From: Flavihumibacter fluminis
Lineage (GTDB): Bacteria; Bacteroidota; Bacteroidia; Chitinophagales; Chitinophagaceae
Assembly: GCF_021491375.1 (NCBI RefSeq)
Contig: NZ_JAKEVY010000003.1
Coordinates: 496,001-560,000, forward strand
DNA length: 64,000 nucleotides
Direction: 5' to 3'
Shown here: in pieces, positions 27,518 through 36,543 of the stretch
Numbering within the stretch: the first letter of the stretch is position 1
Layout: every line of letters starts with the position of its first letter
Position numbers and translations under genes: made by a program
Notes under the pieces: model-generated
Told to the model about the DNA's origin: nothing
Databases searched by the model: none
What the model saw: the letters and a program-made list of their open reading frames with translations, nothing else

Positions 27518-28249
27518 ATGCAGGTTCATATTCAAGCAAACGCCACGGAGCTGGGCAAAGAGGCCGGAAGGCAGGCTGCAGCAATCATACAACAAGCCAT
27601 TCAGGAAAAAGGCCAGGCTAACATCATATTGGCAACCGGGGCCAGCCAGTTTGAAACGCTTCGGTACCTCGTCAATGATAAAGATATCCAATGGTCATCG
27701 GTGGTTGCTTTTCATTTGGATGAATATATTGGCATGCCGGATAGCCATCCTGCCAGCTTCCGAAAATATCTCCGGGAACGATTCATCGATCAGGTAACGC
27801 CCCTCAAAGAAATATTCCTGATCAATGGTGAAACTAACCAGGAGGCCGAGTGTCAGCGCCTTTCGGACGCCATTGCCCAATACCCAATTGACCTTGCCCT
27901 GGTAGGCATTGGGGAAAACGGCCACCTCGCCTTCAATGATCCCCCGGCAGATTTTGATACCAAAAGCCCATACATAATCGTTAACCTGGATGAAGCCTGT
28001 CGCAGGCAGCAAATGGGTGAGGGTTGGTTCCAAACATTGGAAGAAGTACCCTCCCAGGCCATCAGCATGTCTGTTCATCAAATTATGCAAGCCAAACATA
28101 TCATCTGTTCCGTTCCCGACAAACGCAAGGCGGAGGCAGTTCGGAACAGTTTGAAGCAAGCAGTCAGCAATCTTTACCCTTCGAGCATTCTCCAGAACCA
28201 CCCAAATTGCGATATCTATCTTGACCAGTTTTCCGCATCCCTTCTTTAA
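27518..28249 (+). CDS. nagB: glucosamine-6-phosphate deaminase family protein
   Basis: 243 residues. NagB turns glucosamine-6-phosphate into fructose-6-phosphate and ammonia. Signature segments are FHLDEYIGMPDSHPASFRKYL (catalytic Asp in the DEY motif) and VGIGENGHLAFNDPP (general-base His). The E. coli Glu after LAFN is Asp here, a change seen in many homologues. ATGAS near residue 42 is the phosphate loop. Paralogues act on galactosamine-6-phosphate, which would fit the GH109 neighbour. It precedes nagA by 24 bases in the same operon. Confidence 0.88.
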   Translation: MQVHIQANATELGKEAGRQAAAIIQQAIQEKGQANIILATGASQFETLRYLVNDKDIQWSSVVAFHLDEYIGMPDSHPASFRKYLRERFIDQVTPLKEIFLINGETNQEAECQRLSDAIAQYPIDLALVGIGENGHLAFNDPPADFDTKSPYIIVNLDEACRRQQMGEGWFQTLEEVPSQAISMSVHQIMQAKHIICSVPDKRKAEAVRNSLKQAVSNLYPSSILQNHPNCDIYLDQFSASLL

Positions 28250-28273
28250 CCTCACCGTTCAGCCTGTATTTGC

Positions 28274-29446
28274 ATGAAATCTATTATCAGGAATGGGAAA
28301 ATCATTACCAACGAGGGAATACTGCCGGATGGTTCCGTTGTCATAGAAGACGGCGTTATTTCGCATGTGGGCAATTGGGTCGGCGAGATCCCCGGTTATG
28401 ACACAATTGATGCAACGGGCTGCTATGTTGCACCCGGGTTTATCGATTTGCACGTACATGGGGGCGGGGGCCATGATTTTATGGATGGCACAGTTGAGGC
28501 GTTTGAACAGGTTCTTCACACCCACCTGCTGCATGGAACCACCTCCATGATGCCCACCACGCTAACCAGCACTCCGGCAGCATTAACCCGTGTGTTGGAT
28601 ACCTATGAAAAAATCGCCGGAACAAATGACACGGGGGTAGGCTTGCTCGGCCTGCACATTGAAGGCCCTTATTTCGCCATGAATCATCGCGGCGCCCAGG
28701 ACCCAAGGTTTATAAGAGCCCCGGACCCGGATGAATATATTTCCCTCCTTAACCGGTATACCTGCATCAGCAGATGGAGTGTGGCCCCTGAGCTGGAAGG
28801 CGCACTCAATATGGGATTGTATTTACGGGAAAAGTGCATCATTGCTTCCATCGCGCACACTGATGCCGTGTATGAGGACATCAGGCTGGCAGTGCAACAC
28901 GGATTTACCCTGGTTACCCATCTGTATTCCGGCATGAATGGAGTGATCCGCCGTGGTGCATACCGCTTCGCCGGAACCGTGGAATCGGCCTTCCTGATGG
29001 ATTGCCTGGATGTGGAAATCATTGCCGATGGAAAACATCTCCCGGTACCGCTACTGCAGCTAATTTATAAAATCAAAGGTCCTGACAGAATTGCCCTGGT
29101 CACCGATGCCATGAGGGCTGCAGGTACCACCCATACGGAAAGCATACTTGGGAACCTGGAAAACGGATTGCCTGTAATCATTGAAGAGCAGGTAGCCATG
29201 TTGCCAGATAAAACCTCCTTTGCCGGCAGCATTGCCACTGCCGACCGGCTGGTCCGGGTCATGTGGAAAGAGGCAGGAATACCATTATCAGATGTCATTA
29301 AAATGATGTGCCACACTCCGGCAAAAATTGCAGGCGTATCAAAGCATAAGGGCGAACTGTCAACCGGAATGGATGCCGATATTGTAATTTTTGATGAATC
29401 TGTACAGATCCAACAGGTATTCATCGGCGGCACCAGGAAAATATAA
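28274..29446 (+). CDS. nagA: N-acetylglucosamine-6-phosphate deacetylase
   Basis: 390 residues, amidohydrolase fold. Metal and substrate motifs are in order: APGFIDLHVHGGGGHDFMDG, HGTTSMMPTT, LHIEGPYF (metal Glu), SIAHTDAVYED (His), VTHLYSGM (His) and LVTDAMRAAG (catalytic Asp). Removes acetate from GlcNAc-6-P, and in some bacteria from GalNAc-6-P, producing the NagB substrate. No sugar kinase is visible in the operon, so phosphorylation must come from elsewhere or from genes lost beyond the truncated downstream end. Confidence 0.92.
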   Translation: MKSIIRNGKIITNEGILPDGSVVIEDGVISHVGNWVGEIPGYDTIDATGCYVAPGFIDLHVHGGGGHDFMDGTVEAFEQVLHTHLLHGTTSMMPTTLTSTPAALTRVLDTYEKIAGTNDTGVGLLGLHIEGPYFAMNHRGAQDPRFIRAPDPDEYISLLNRYTCISRWSVAPELEGALNMGLYLREKCIIASIAHTDAVYEDIRLAVQHGFTLVTHLYSGMNGVIRRGAYRFAGTVESAFLMDCLDVEIIADGKHLPVPLLQLIYKIKGPDRIALVTDAMRAAGTTHTESILGNLENGLPVIIEEQVAMLPDKTSFAGSIATADRLVRVMWKEAGIPLSDVIKMMCHTPAKIAGVSKHKGELSTGMDADIVIFDESVQIQQVFIGGTRKI

Positions 29447-29464
29447 TACAAGAATACTACCATC

Positions 29465-30457
29465 ATGCAAAACAGGATATTGAAACTGGGTGCCACCGAT
29501 TCCGTGTTGGTGGCCCTCACCAATCTTCACAAAGGTGAATCCATTACCCATGGCGACAGGTCTATTTCCTTAATGGAAGATATTCCGGCAAAACATAAAT
29601 TTTTTATCCGCGACATGGCCGTGGGTGATGCTGTGATCATGTATGGCCTGCTGGTCCGTAAAATGACGGCGCCTGCCGCATCAGGCTCAAGGGTACATAC
29701 CGGCAATGTACATCATGCCACAGAACCATACGACTACCATGGATACCGTTCCGTTTGGGAACCCCCTGATATCTCCAGATTTAAAGACCTGCGCTTCTCA
29801 GGCTATCACCGGTCTGATGGCCGGGTGGGTACAGCCAACTATTGGATTTTTATTCCTACGGTTTTTTGTGAAAACAGGAACCTGGAAGTAATTCGGGAGG
29901 TATTGGAGAACGAACTGGGATACGCTTCTACAGAAAAATATAAAGCCTTTACGCGCCACCTGTTGGCGGCATACCAGGAATCCGGCACACTGGAAGATAT
30001 ACAGGATTTCTCCCTGCCACCGGCGCCCGCCAGTAACAACAGTGGCAACCGGCCATTTAAGCATGTGGACGGAATTAAATTTCTGGAGCACCAGGGGGGA
30101 TGCGGAGGCACCAGACAGGATTCGGAGCTACTGGGTAAACTGCTTGCCGCCTATGCCCATCACCCCAATGTTGGCGGCATTACCATCCTTAGCCTTGGCT
30201 GCCAGAATCTCCAGCTAGAGGAATTAATGCAACAAATTACCGGGCCCAATGGCAGTTTTGATAAACCCCTGGTAGTGTTGGAACAACAGCAGGTCGGATC
30301 AGAGGAGGAGCTGGTTAAAACTGCTATCCGACAAACTTTTGAAGGCCTCGTGAAAATCAATCGGCTGGAAAGGAAGCCCGCTACCCTGGACAAACTTTGT
30401 ATTGGCGTGAAATGTGGCGGCAGTGACGGCTTTAGTGGAATATCAGCGAATCGGTGA
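29465..30457 (+). pseudogene. UxaA-family sugar-acid dehydratase (SAF + UxaA), 3' truncated
   Basis: 330 residues are readable. An N-terminal SAF domain (about 1-90, with GDAVIMYGLLVRKM) leads into the UxaA catalytic region: YHRSDGRVGTANYW, LEHQGGCGGTRQD, ILSLGCQNLQ and IGVKCGGSDGFSGISAN. Relatives of altronate or galactarate dehydratase continue with NP and about 200 further residues. Here one Arg codon and a stop follow because the DNA switches to a sensor-kinase gene in another frame. The enzyme would dehydrate an aldonate or aldarate to a 2-keto-3-deoxy acid; as drawn it lacks the C-terminal domain and is unlikely to be active. Confidence 0.85.
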
Positions 30458-31481
30458 AAAAAGCAATACAGTGATCCAACTGGATGATATTTATAAAGGA
30501 TTGTCGGAATCTTATGAAGGGCTGCAGGAGTATAAAAAGGCGATGACTTATCACAAACTGTATGTTGTAAACTATGATAGCACAAATGGTGTGAAGCATA
30601 AGCAGAATGCTGCAGCTTTAGAAGTGAAATACCGTACAGCTCAAAAGGAAAAGGAACTCGCCGCACAGCAATTGGAGTTGGTAAAAAGCAGTCAGTATAC
30701 ATATGCCAGTATTAGCGCTGCTATTATGCTGCTTTTGGTATCGGGAATGGGCTTTATTCAGTACCGGAACAAGAAGAAAGAATATGCGAGGGAGATGGCA
30801 TCGCTACAAAAAGATAAGGAGATTCAGTTGTTACAAGCTGTTATGCAGGGGGAGGAGAAGGAAAGAACAAGGGTTGCCAAAGACCTTCATGATGGTGTAG
30901 CGGGTATGCTTGCTGCTTCCAAAATGCATTTCAACAGTATTGGCACTCAGTATGCTGAGCTGGTTCAATTATCAGCATTTAAACAGGGACTGAATTTGCT
31001 GGATGAAGCGGCAACAGAAGTACGTAAGACTTCTCATAACCTGATGCCGGAGATTCTTTTGCAATATGGGCTGGATCAGGCTATCCGGAGGTATTGCAGC
31101 AATATCAATAATTCCAGGGCTATCAGTATAATCTATGATTCATGGGGAGAGATCAACCGGTATAACGATAGTTTTGAGTTATCGGTTTACCGTATTGTGC
31201 AGGAATTGCTCAACAATATTGTGAAGCATTCCAAAGCAACACAGGCCCTGGTGCAGGTAAGTCAGCAAAACGAGGTATTGTCCATCACGATTGAAGATAA
31301 TGGTGTAGGTATGCAGGAAAATAAAGAAATGGATGGAACAGGCCTTCAAAGTCTGGCCTCAAGGGCAAAAGCCATGAATGGCAAGATTGAGCTGGAAAGT
31401 CGCCCGGGTCATGGGGTATGTGCCTACCTGGAATTTGATATCAGTGAAATGGAAAAAACAGCAAGCCATGCAACCAATTAA
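30432..31481 (+). pseudogene. sensor histidine kinase (NarL-system type), 5' truncated
   Basis: The frame enters at about 30432 as ALVEYQRIGEKSNTV, the end of a tetratricopeptide-like sensor, continues as one more repeat (IYKGLSESYEGLQEYKKAMTY) and a transmembrane helix (ISAAIMLLLVSGMGFI). The core is intact: HisKA_3 with the phosphorylated His in RVAKDLHDGVAGML, then a HATPase with ELLNNIVKHSKA and IEDNGVGMQ. The signal peptide and most sensor repeats are missing. An internal ATG near 30543 could still yield a membrane kinase without a full sensor. The stop codon overlaps the response-regulator start. Confidence 0.85.
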
Positions 31482-32109
31482 ACTGGGCACAACCGATGAC
31501 CATGAGGTAGTGATTAATGGTTTGAAGGCAATGCTTTCAAGTGATGATGGTGTAAGTATTATCCTGACTGCAAATAATGGTGCGCAATTACTGCAGCAAT
31601 TGGAGGCGCAGCAGCCGGATGTATTGCTTATGGATATCCAGATGCAGGGGATGGATGGAATCGAATTAACAAAGCAGGTGCATAAGCTTTATCCATCTGT
31701 CAGGATAATTGCTTTCAGCAGTTTTGATGATACCCATTATATCCGGCAGATCCTGCGTAATGGTGCAGTAGGATACTTGTTGAAAAATGCTGATCAGTCA
31801 ACCATCCTGCAGGCTATTAAGGTAGTAATGGAAGGAGAGGAATATATAGATGAATCACTCAAAAGGAACCTGTTGCAGGAAAGCATTTTTGGTAAGCGTC
31901 GTTCCATTTATGAGGTGCCGTTGACCAACAGGGAGAAGGAGATCCTTAAACTCATAGCGGAGGAGCACACGAACCAGCAAATAGCTGAAAAACTTTATAT
32001 CAGTTTGCGCACAGTGGAAACTCACCGGCTGAACCTCACCCAAAAGCTTGGGGTTAAAACCCCTGCCGGGTTAGTAAAGGAAGCGATTAAACGAGGCTTG
32101 ATTGCTTAG
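31468..32109 (+). CDS. NarL/FixJ-family response regulator
   Basis: 213 residues from ATG 31468, overlapping the kinase stop by 14 bases. The receiver domain has TTDDHEVV, the phospho-acceptor Asp in VLLMDIQM and the Lys in YLLKNADQ. The C-terminal LuxR-type helix-turn-helix (NREKEILKLIAEEHTNQQIAEKLYISLRTVETHR) is complete. It forms a two-component system with the upstream kinase; the target genes are not apparent. Confidence 0.93.
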   Translation: MQPIKLGTTDDHEVVINGLKAMLSSDDGVSIILTANNGAQLLQQLEAQQPDVLLMDIQMQGMDGIELTKQVHKLYPSVRIIAFSSFDDTHYIRQILRNGAVGYLLKNADQSTILQAIKVVMEGEEYIDESLKRNLLQESIFGKRRSIYEVPLTNREKEILKLIAEEHTNQQIAEKLYISLRTVETHRLNLTQKLGVKTPAGLVKEAIKRGLIA

Positions 32110-32131
32110 TTGTTAAACACAACAAGAATGT

Positions 32132-32788
32132 TTAAAAAGGAAGACTGGACCAGTAGGTATATCCTCCTTTAAGTTTGTAAAGAATAATGAATATGGAAGT
32201 GATCGTACCAAAAACTACCATGTTTTTACCATGCTGAACACTTTGAAAATCATAGATGTGAACAATCTCTCCGCTTTGCAAGGTCTTTTTTGCCTGGGAA
32301 ATGGCAAGTCCGACAAAGACACCAAAGATGCTCAGGAAGCAAAGCATATAACCGGCAAGAATCCATTTAAAAGCAATTTTCTCGGGTTGGAAAGCCTTCT
32401 TGAAATTGGGTGTTGGGATGGTCGCTTCCGGATTTTTTTGTAGCAAAAACAATCGGGCTATTTCAAGGTCATATGCATTCCATTCATTGGGTTCAGCAAG
32501 AACTGCTGACAATTCATTTGCAGAATAAGATGAAAAGTAGTGTTCAAAATCCGGATGTACGAAATCCTGATTGGCCTGTTTTACAAATAGTTCATTGACT
32601 TTGGGAAAATCCTGCTGCTGAATTTTCACCTCAATTACAGGATCAGGGGTTTCACCTATAAAAATGCTTCCTACCTGGCTGGTATCTTTTTCAATTTTAT
32701 ACGGTATTTGAAGGTCTGTCAGAATATCGGTTAACATGCTGGCATCTTCCTGCGTCAGAAATCTGGAATAGGTTGCGAAATTTTTCAT
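32132..32788 (-). CDS. membrane protein with N-terminal DUF2007-like domain
   Basis: 218 residues from ATG 32788; longer in-frame extensions overlap the neighbouring lipoprotein gene. Residues 1-75 (FLTQEDASMLTDILTDLQIPYKIE, IFIGETPDPVIEVKI) resemble DUF2007, a small signal-transducing-like fold that usually sits in the cytoplasm. The C-terminal part has two hydrophobic helices (ILAGYMLCFLSIFGVFVGLAI and VVFGTITSIFIILY). Function unknown. It lies 10 bases after the lipocalin-like lipoprotein gene on the same strand. Confidence 0.65.
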   Translation of the reverse strand: MKNFATYSRFLTQEDASMLTDILTDLQIPYKIEKDTSQVGSIFIGETPDPVIEVKIQQQDFPKVNELFVKQANQDFVHPDFEHYFSSYSANELSAVLAEPNEWNAYDLEIARLFLLQKNPEATIPTPNFKKAFQPEKIAFKWILAGYMLCFLSIFGVFVGLAISQAKKTLQSGEIVHIYDFQSVQHGKNMVVFGTITSIFIILYKLKGGYTYWSSLPF

Positions 32789-32798
32789 AGAAAGGAAA

Positions 32799-33218
32799 TT
32801 ATTGTCTCCCTGGTTCAGTTCCAGTGAAATTGATGCGTTTGAACATGACATCCGGACTGTTTTCGTCTTTGTGCAAGCGCAGAAAACGTTCACTTACTTC
32901 CAGAATCTGGATGGCATCACCTTCAATTAAAAGCATATTATCAACAACCTTGTAATCGGTTATTGAATTATTTTCTTTAACACCTCCGGGTTGATCAGAT
33001 TCATATTGACCCATTGGTGAAAACCGGATGGTCAATCCCTTATTTGACTTGTTAAAAGTCTTCAAATCATCTTTTCGTGCTGCTGAAAGGTTCTCTTTGG
33101 AATAAAACTGATAAAACTCCCATTTCCCAATAATCATTTTTGCATAATCAGGAGTACCACAGGAACTGATTGCTGCAAGTATAAAAATGGAAATACAGAC
33201 TCGAATTGAATTTTTCAT
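32799..33218 (-). CDS. small lipoprotein, lipocalin-like
   Basis: 139 residues from ATG 33218 with a lipoprotein signal (FILAAISSC, cysteine at about 20). The remaining part (IIGKWEFYQFY, LTIRFSPMGQYESDQ, ILEVSERFLRLH) follows the pattern of short lipocalin-like Bacteroidota lipoproteins, which form a small beta barrel of unknown ligand. Same strand and close to the DUF2007-like gene; divergent from the nitrilase gene. Confidence 0.6.
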   Translation of the reverse strand: MKNSIRVCISIFILAAISSCGTPDYAKMIIGKWEFYQFYSKENLSAARKDDLKTFNKSNKGLTIRFSPMGQYESDQPGGVKENNSITDYKVVDNMLLIEGDAIQILEVSERFLRLHKDENSPDVMFKRINFTGTEPGRQ

Positions 33219-33275
33219 TGTAGCCAAGATATTTATTAGATTTAGAAACTGCAATAGGGGCTAAAAGAAAAATCC

Positions 33276-34226
33276 ATGCAAAATCTTAAAGTAGCAACTG
33301 CTCAATTTGAAAATCGGTCGGTTGATAAGTCGTATAACTTATCGGTAATGGATTCGCTGGCAGCTAAGGCTGCGGCAGATGGCGCGCAGGTAATTGCTTT
33401 CCATGAGTGTTCGGTGACGGGATATAGTTTTGCCAGGAAATTATCGCGGGAGGAATTGCTGGCGCAGGCAGAATTAATTCCAGAAGGGGAAAGCATTTCG
33501 CAACTCAGGCAAATAAGCGCCCGCCACAATATTGTGGTGCTGGCAGGATTGTTTGAAAAGGATCGGGAGGATAAAATTTATAAAGCCTATGTATGTGTGG
33601 ATAGAAATGGTCTGATAGCTAAATTCAGAAAGCTGCATCCATTTATAAATCCTCATATTCTGCCTGGTACTGAATATTGCGTCTTTGAACTATTTGGCTG
33701 GAAGTGTGGCATTCTGATTTGTTATGACAACAATATTATTGAAAATGTACGAGCAACCAAATTGCTGGGGGCGGATATTATTTTTATGCCACATGTAACG
33801 ATGTGTACGCCGTCTACACGTCCGGGTGCCGGATTTGTTGATCCTGCCTTATGGGAAAACAGGGAAGCGGATCCAACTTCACTGCGACTAGAATTTGATG
33901 GCATGAAGGGAAGGGCCTGGTTAATGAAATGGTTGCCGGCAAGGGCTTATGACAATGCTATTTATGCCATCTTCTCCAACCCGATTGGCATGGATGATGA
34001 CCAGCTGAAGAATGGTTGTTCCATGATTTTGGATCCTTATGGTGATATTATTGCGGAGTGCAGAAGTTTTGAGGACAGTTATGTGATCGCAACCCTGACT
34101 CCTGAGAAGTTAACCCTGGCAGGAGGGCATCGGTATCTGAAAGCCAGACGGCCAGAGTTGTACAGAGACCTGATAGGGAAAGAACATCAATCTAAGCAGA
34201 AAATAGTTTGGCTGGAAAAGAAATAG
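33276..34226 (+). CDS. carbon-nitrogen hydrolase (nitrilase superfamily)
   Basis: 316 residues. The Glu-Lys-Cys catalytic triad is visible in AFHECSVTGY, KFRKLHPF and ILICYDNNIIEN. Enzymes of this branch hydrolyse amides or carbamoyl groups (for example N-carbamoylputrescine or omega-amides), but the substrate cannot be chosen here. A conserved insert after the Cys (MPHVTMCTPSTRPGAG) matches a subgroup of unknown substrate. The gene stands alone between convergent and divergent neighbours. Confidence 0.88.
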   Translation: MQNLKVATAQFENRSVDKSYNLSVMDSLAAKAAADGAQVIAFHECSVTGYSFARKLSREELLAQAELIPEGESISQLRQISARHNIVVLAGLFEKDREDKIYKAYVCVDRNGLIAKFRKLHPFINPHILPGTEYCVFELFGWKCGILICYDNNIIENVRATKLLGADIIFMPHVTMCTPSTRPGAGFVDPALWENREADPTSLRLEFDGMKGRAWLMKWLPARAYDNAIYAIFSNPIGMDDDQLKNGCSMILDPYGDIIAECRSFEDSYVIATLTPEKLTLAGGHRYLKARRPELYRDLIGKEHQSKQKIVWLEKK

Positions 34227-34233
34227 AGCTTGC

Positions 34234-35094
34234 TTAATAATATTCATACGTATAACGGGTAACAAAGCTTTCTTTTTCGGATGATTTGTTCACGATATGG
34301 GATAGTGTTCCGTCTTTGTTGTAATAATATTCTTCAATGTAGCTATCCGGCACGGAAAGTGTTGTTTTATAATAGTAGAATTCATAATTAGTACATTGTC
34401 CAGCGACATTATACAACCAATAATATTCATAATTGGCATTCTTCATTGTTATAAATGTTCCGTTTCCATGTTTTTTTCGAATATACCGGATGCTGCCATG
34501 GTGATCATTCACAATACTATCCAGCAGGCCATCTGCATGGTAGTAATAGTGACTATTTTCTAAAACACGCCCTGTCTGATCGACTCTCTCATGTGAGATC
34601 ATATTTCCCTGTGCATCGAAGGATTCGGTAGTGAGTATATAATTTGCTGTATCTACCATTGAAATGGAATGCAGTTTATCCTCTTTCCAAACTGATTTCT
34701 GTTCGGGATACTTATTGCCTTTGGTATCAAAATAGGTTGCTTTTGCCACCTGACCAGTAGGGTGATACTCGAATAGACTTGTTATGCAGAGGTCGGATTC
34801 CACTTGTGGTGTTTTTGGCAGGCAGGAAATAATACTTCGAATGTCACCTTTACTGTCTACGGATATAATTTTTATATAAGTTGTCTTACTTGCCGTTGGC
34901 GGGTCTTTAATAGCTGTAATCTTTTTGATTCTTGCTGCCCGTCTGATAGCCTTTGTATTTAGCATTGTATCTGAAAGATCACCTACTGAAGCACTTTGGG
35001 GATAACCATGCGATTGTATTTGAGCACTAGATTCCGGAATGTAACCAGTTAATAACAAAATCGCCAGATAGAACACTTTCAGCTTTTGAATCAT
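34234..35094 (-). CDS. exported protein with YD/RHS-like repeats
   Basis: 286 residues from ATG 35094 with a signal peptide (VFYLAILLLTGYIPESSAQ); a GTG at 35109 overlapping the previous stop is an alternative. The body consists of short beta-strand repeats recalling YD or MORN-type repeats: YHPTGQVAKATYFDTKGNKY, SFDAQGNMISHERVDQTGRV, YHADGLLDSIVND, YYNKDGTLSHIV. These occur in secreted proteins of unknown function. It lies last in the DUF2157-DUF4401-GDYXXLXY row. Confidence 0.6.
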   Translation of the reverse strand: MIQKLKVFYLAILLLTGYIPESSAQIQSHGYPQSASVGDLSDTMLNTKAIRRAARIKKITAIKDPPTASKTTYIKIISVDSKGDIRSIISCLPKTPQVESDLCITSLFEYHPTGQVAKATYFDTKGNKYPEQKSVWKEDKLHSISMVDTANYILTTESFDAQGNMISHERVDQTGRVLENSHYYYHADGLLDSIVNDHHGSIRYIRKKHGNGTFITMKNANYEYYWLYNVAGQCTNYEFYYYKTTLSVPDSYIEEYYYNKDGTLSHIVNKSSEKESFVTRYTYEYY

Positions 35095-35105
35095 AGATAA
35101 ATATT

Positions 35106-35591
35106 TCACTTTATCAGTTTTCTATTCTTATCATACAAGCCTACCAGCAAACTATTCCCTTTAGTATCTATCCGCAGTCCTCCATACCTGGCGGAATCAT
35201 AATTGGCAGCTTTGCCTTCCTGGAAAAAATATGACTCAGCACCAATGTTGATATTCCAGGGCTCGGGAGCTGTATAGCGTATCAATTGTTCCCCTGGTTG
35301 AATGGGTTTACCATCGCTTTGTATTCTAACCGGTGATGCAACACCGGCCTGATCCAGCTTTACTACAAGGAAGCCACGTTTGGGTACGCTATCCTCACTG
35401 AAATCGCGGGCGATTTTATAATTCAGCTGCATGTAATCGCCCTGCATAAGGGATCGGGGATCTACTGGTGCCAGTTCCAGCAATACCAGTTGGCCAGTTG
35501 TCAACAGCTTTTCTTTTTCCATGATGGAATAGAGAAAATAACCCAGCACTAAAAGCAGGTTGATCAATATAAGCCAGTTAAATTTTTTCAT
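35106..35591 (-). CDS. GDYXXLXY-domain membrane-anchored protein
   Basis: 161 residues. An N-terminal membrane anchor (WLILINLLLVLGYFLYSI) precedes a periplasmic domain with the naming motif in MQGDYMQLNYKIA. The family is nearly always encoded with DUF2157 and DUF4401 proteins, as here; its function is unknown. Its start overlaps the DUF4401 stop by 14 bases, indicating translational coupling. Confidence 0.88.
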   Translation of the reverse strand: MKKFNWLILINLLLVLGYFLYSIMEKEKLLTTGQLVLLELAPVDPRSLMQGDYMQLNYKIARDFSEDSVPKRGFLVVKLDQAGVASPVRIQSDGKPIQPGEQLIRYTAPEPWNINIGAESYFFQEGKAANYDSARYGGLRIDTKGNSLLVGLYDKNRKLIK

Positions 35592-36543
35592 CCAGTCGTA
35601 ATTTTTTTGATAGGATAAAATAGAGTACCAGGAATATGATTCCGGAAACCAGTAGGAGAATTGACTTCGTTAACAACGTAAAGGTCAAATCATAGTAATA
35701 CTGCGATATAAAATAGATGCTACTGATTATGGCAAGTATGAAACCGGTTTTATATCCAAACTGGAAAGCTAATAACAGAAGAAAAATGGCTCCCGCTATC
35801 GAAGGTGCAAACAAGGTAGGAAGCAGGAACAGCAATGCTGCAATCTGTAGCTTTAAAGACCAGCCACTTGCTGGTTCGAAATATTGTTTGCTGATTGAAT
35901 GAACCAGGTATAAAACAATAAGTATGATGCCTGCAGAAGCAATCCAGAAATGCGCCGGCGATATAGGTATTGTATATCGGATACCAGGCAGTATCAATGC
36001 ACTTAAAAATGCCACGGTTATGGCTGTTCGGATGGCAGGATATTTTTTAAATCCATCCTGTTTGCTGTAAATATAATAGCAGCCTGCAGCTAAAATGGGA
36101 ATGTAAGCAAGTATAATTTCGTGCAAGTCGTTGATCAGGATGATGGATACAATGCTTGCATGAACCGACAATAAAGCAACCAATGCCAACACTAAATTTT
36201 GGGTAATAAAGAAGCAGATAGCCCCTATCAATATATAGATCAGGCAGATTACTGTATTGGATGCTCCAAATTCACTCAGTCCCAGTCCGGTCATGAAACC
36301 ACCTATCAGGAAAAGCGAAATGCTCATCGTATCCAACAGCACATTGTTGTATTGTTTATCCAACCAGATGGCAATCGCAATAAATAGCAATCCGCCTGCT
36401 ACCTGTGCAACGGGGGATTCAAACAGTCCGACGATTAATAGAAATCCTACGAAACTGGAGCTGGCAAGTATCCCCCCAATAATGGAAATTATTTTTATGG
36501 GAAGTGAAACCTGTACCGGTGGTTTAGTTTCCATGTTGCTCAT
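35578..36543 (-). CDS. DUF4401 polytopic membrane protein
   Basis: 321 residues with about ten hydrophobic helices, few charged loops, and an N-terminal cytoplasmic tail. It matches the DUF4401 partner of DUF2157 in length and in gene order. No catalytic motif is evident. Its start overlaps the DUF2157 stop by 20 bases and its stop overlaps the GDYXXLXY start, so the three form one coupled operon. Confidence 0.82.
   Translation of the reverse strand: MSNMETKPPVQVSLPIKIISIIGGILASSSFVGFLLIVGLFESPVAQVAGGLLFIAIAIWLDKQYNNVLLDTMSISLFLIGGFMTGLGLSEFGASNTVICLIYILIGAICFFITQNLVLALVALLSVHASIVSIILINDLHEIILAYIPILAAGCYYIYSKQDGFKKYPAIRTAITVAFLSALILPGIRYTIPISPAHFWIASAGIILIVLYLVHSISKQYFEPASGWSLKLQIAALLFLLPTLFAPSIAGAIFLLLLAFQFGYKTGFILAIISSIYFISQYYYDLTFTLLTKSILLLVSGIIFLVLYFILSKKLRLDEKI

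Noticed and set aside
30414-30431. Start of the kinase at GTG 30414
   Set aside because: These bases still encode the UxaA motif GVKCGGSDG in the other frame, so they belong to the dehydratase side of the join.
32789-32893. Longer N-terminus of the DUF2007-like protein
   Set aside because: It lies inside the lipoprotein gene on the same strand and adds no recognisable sequence.
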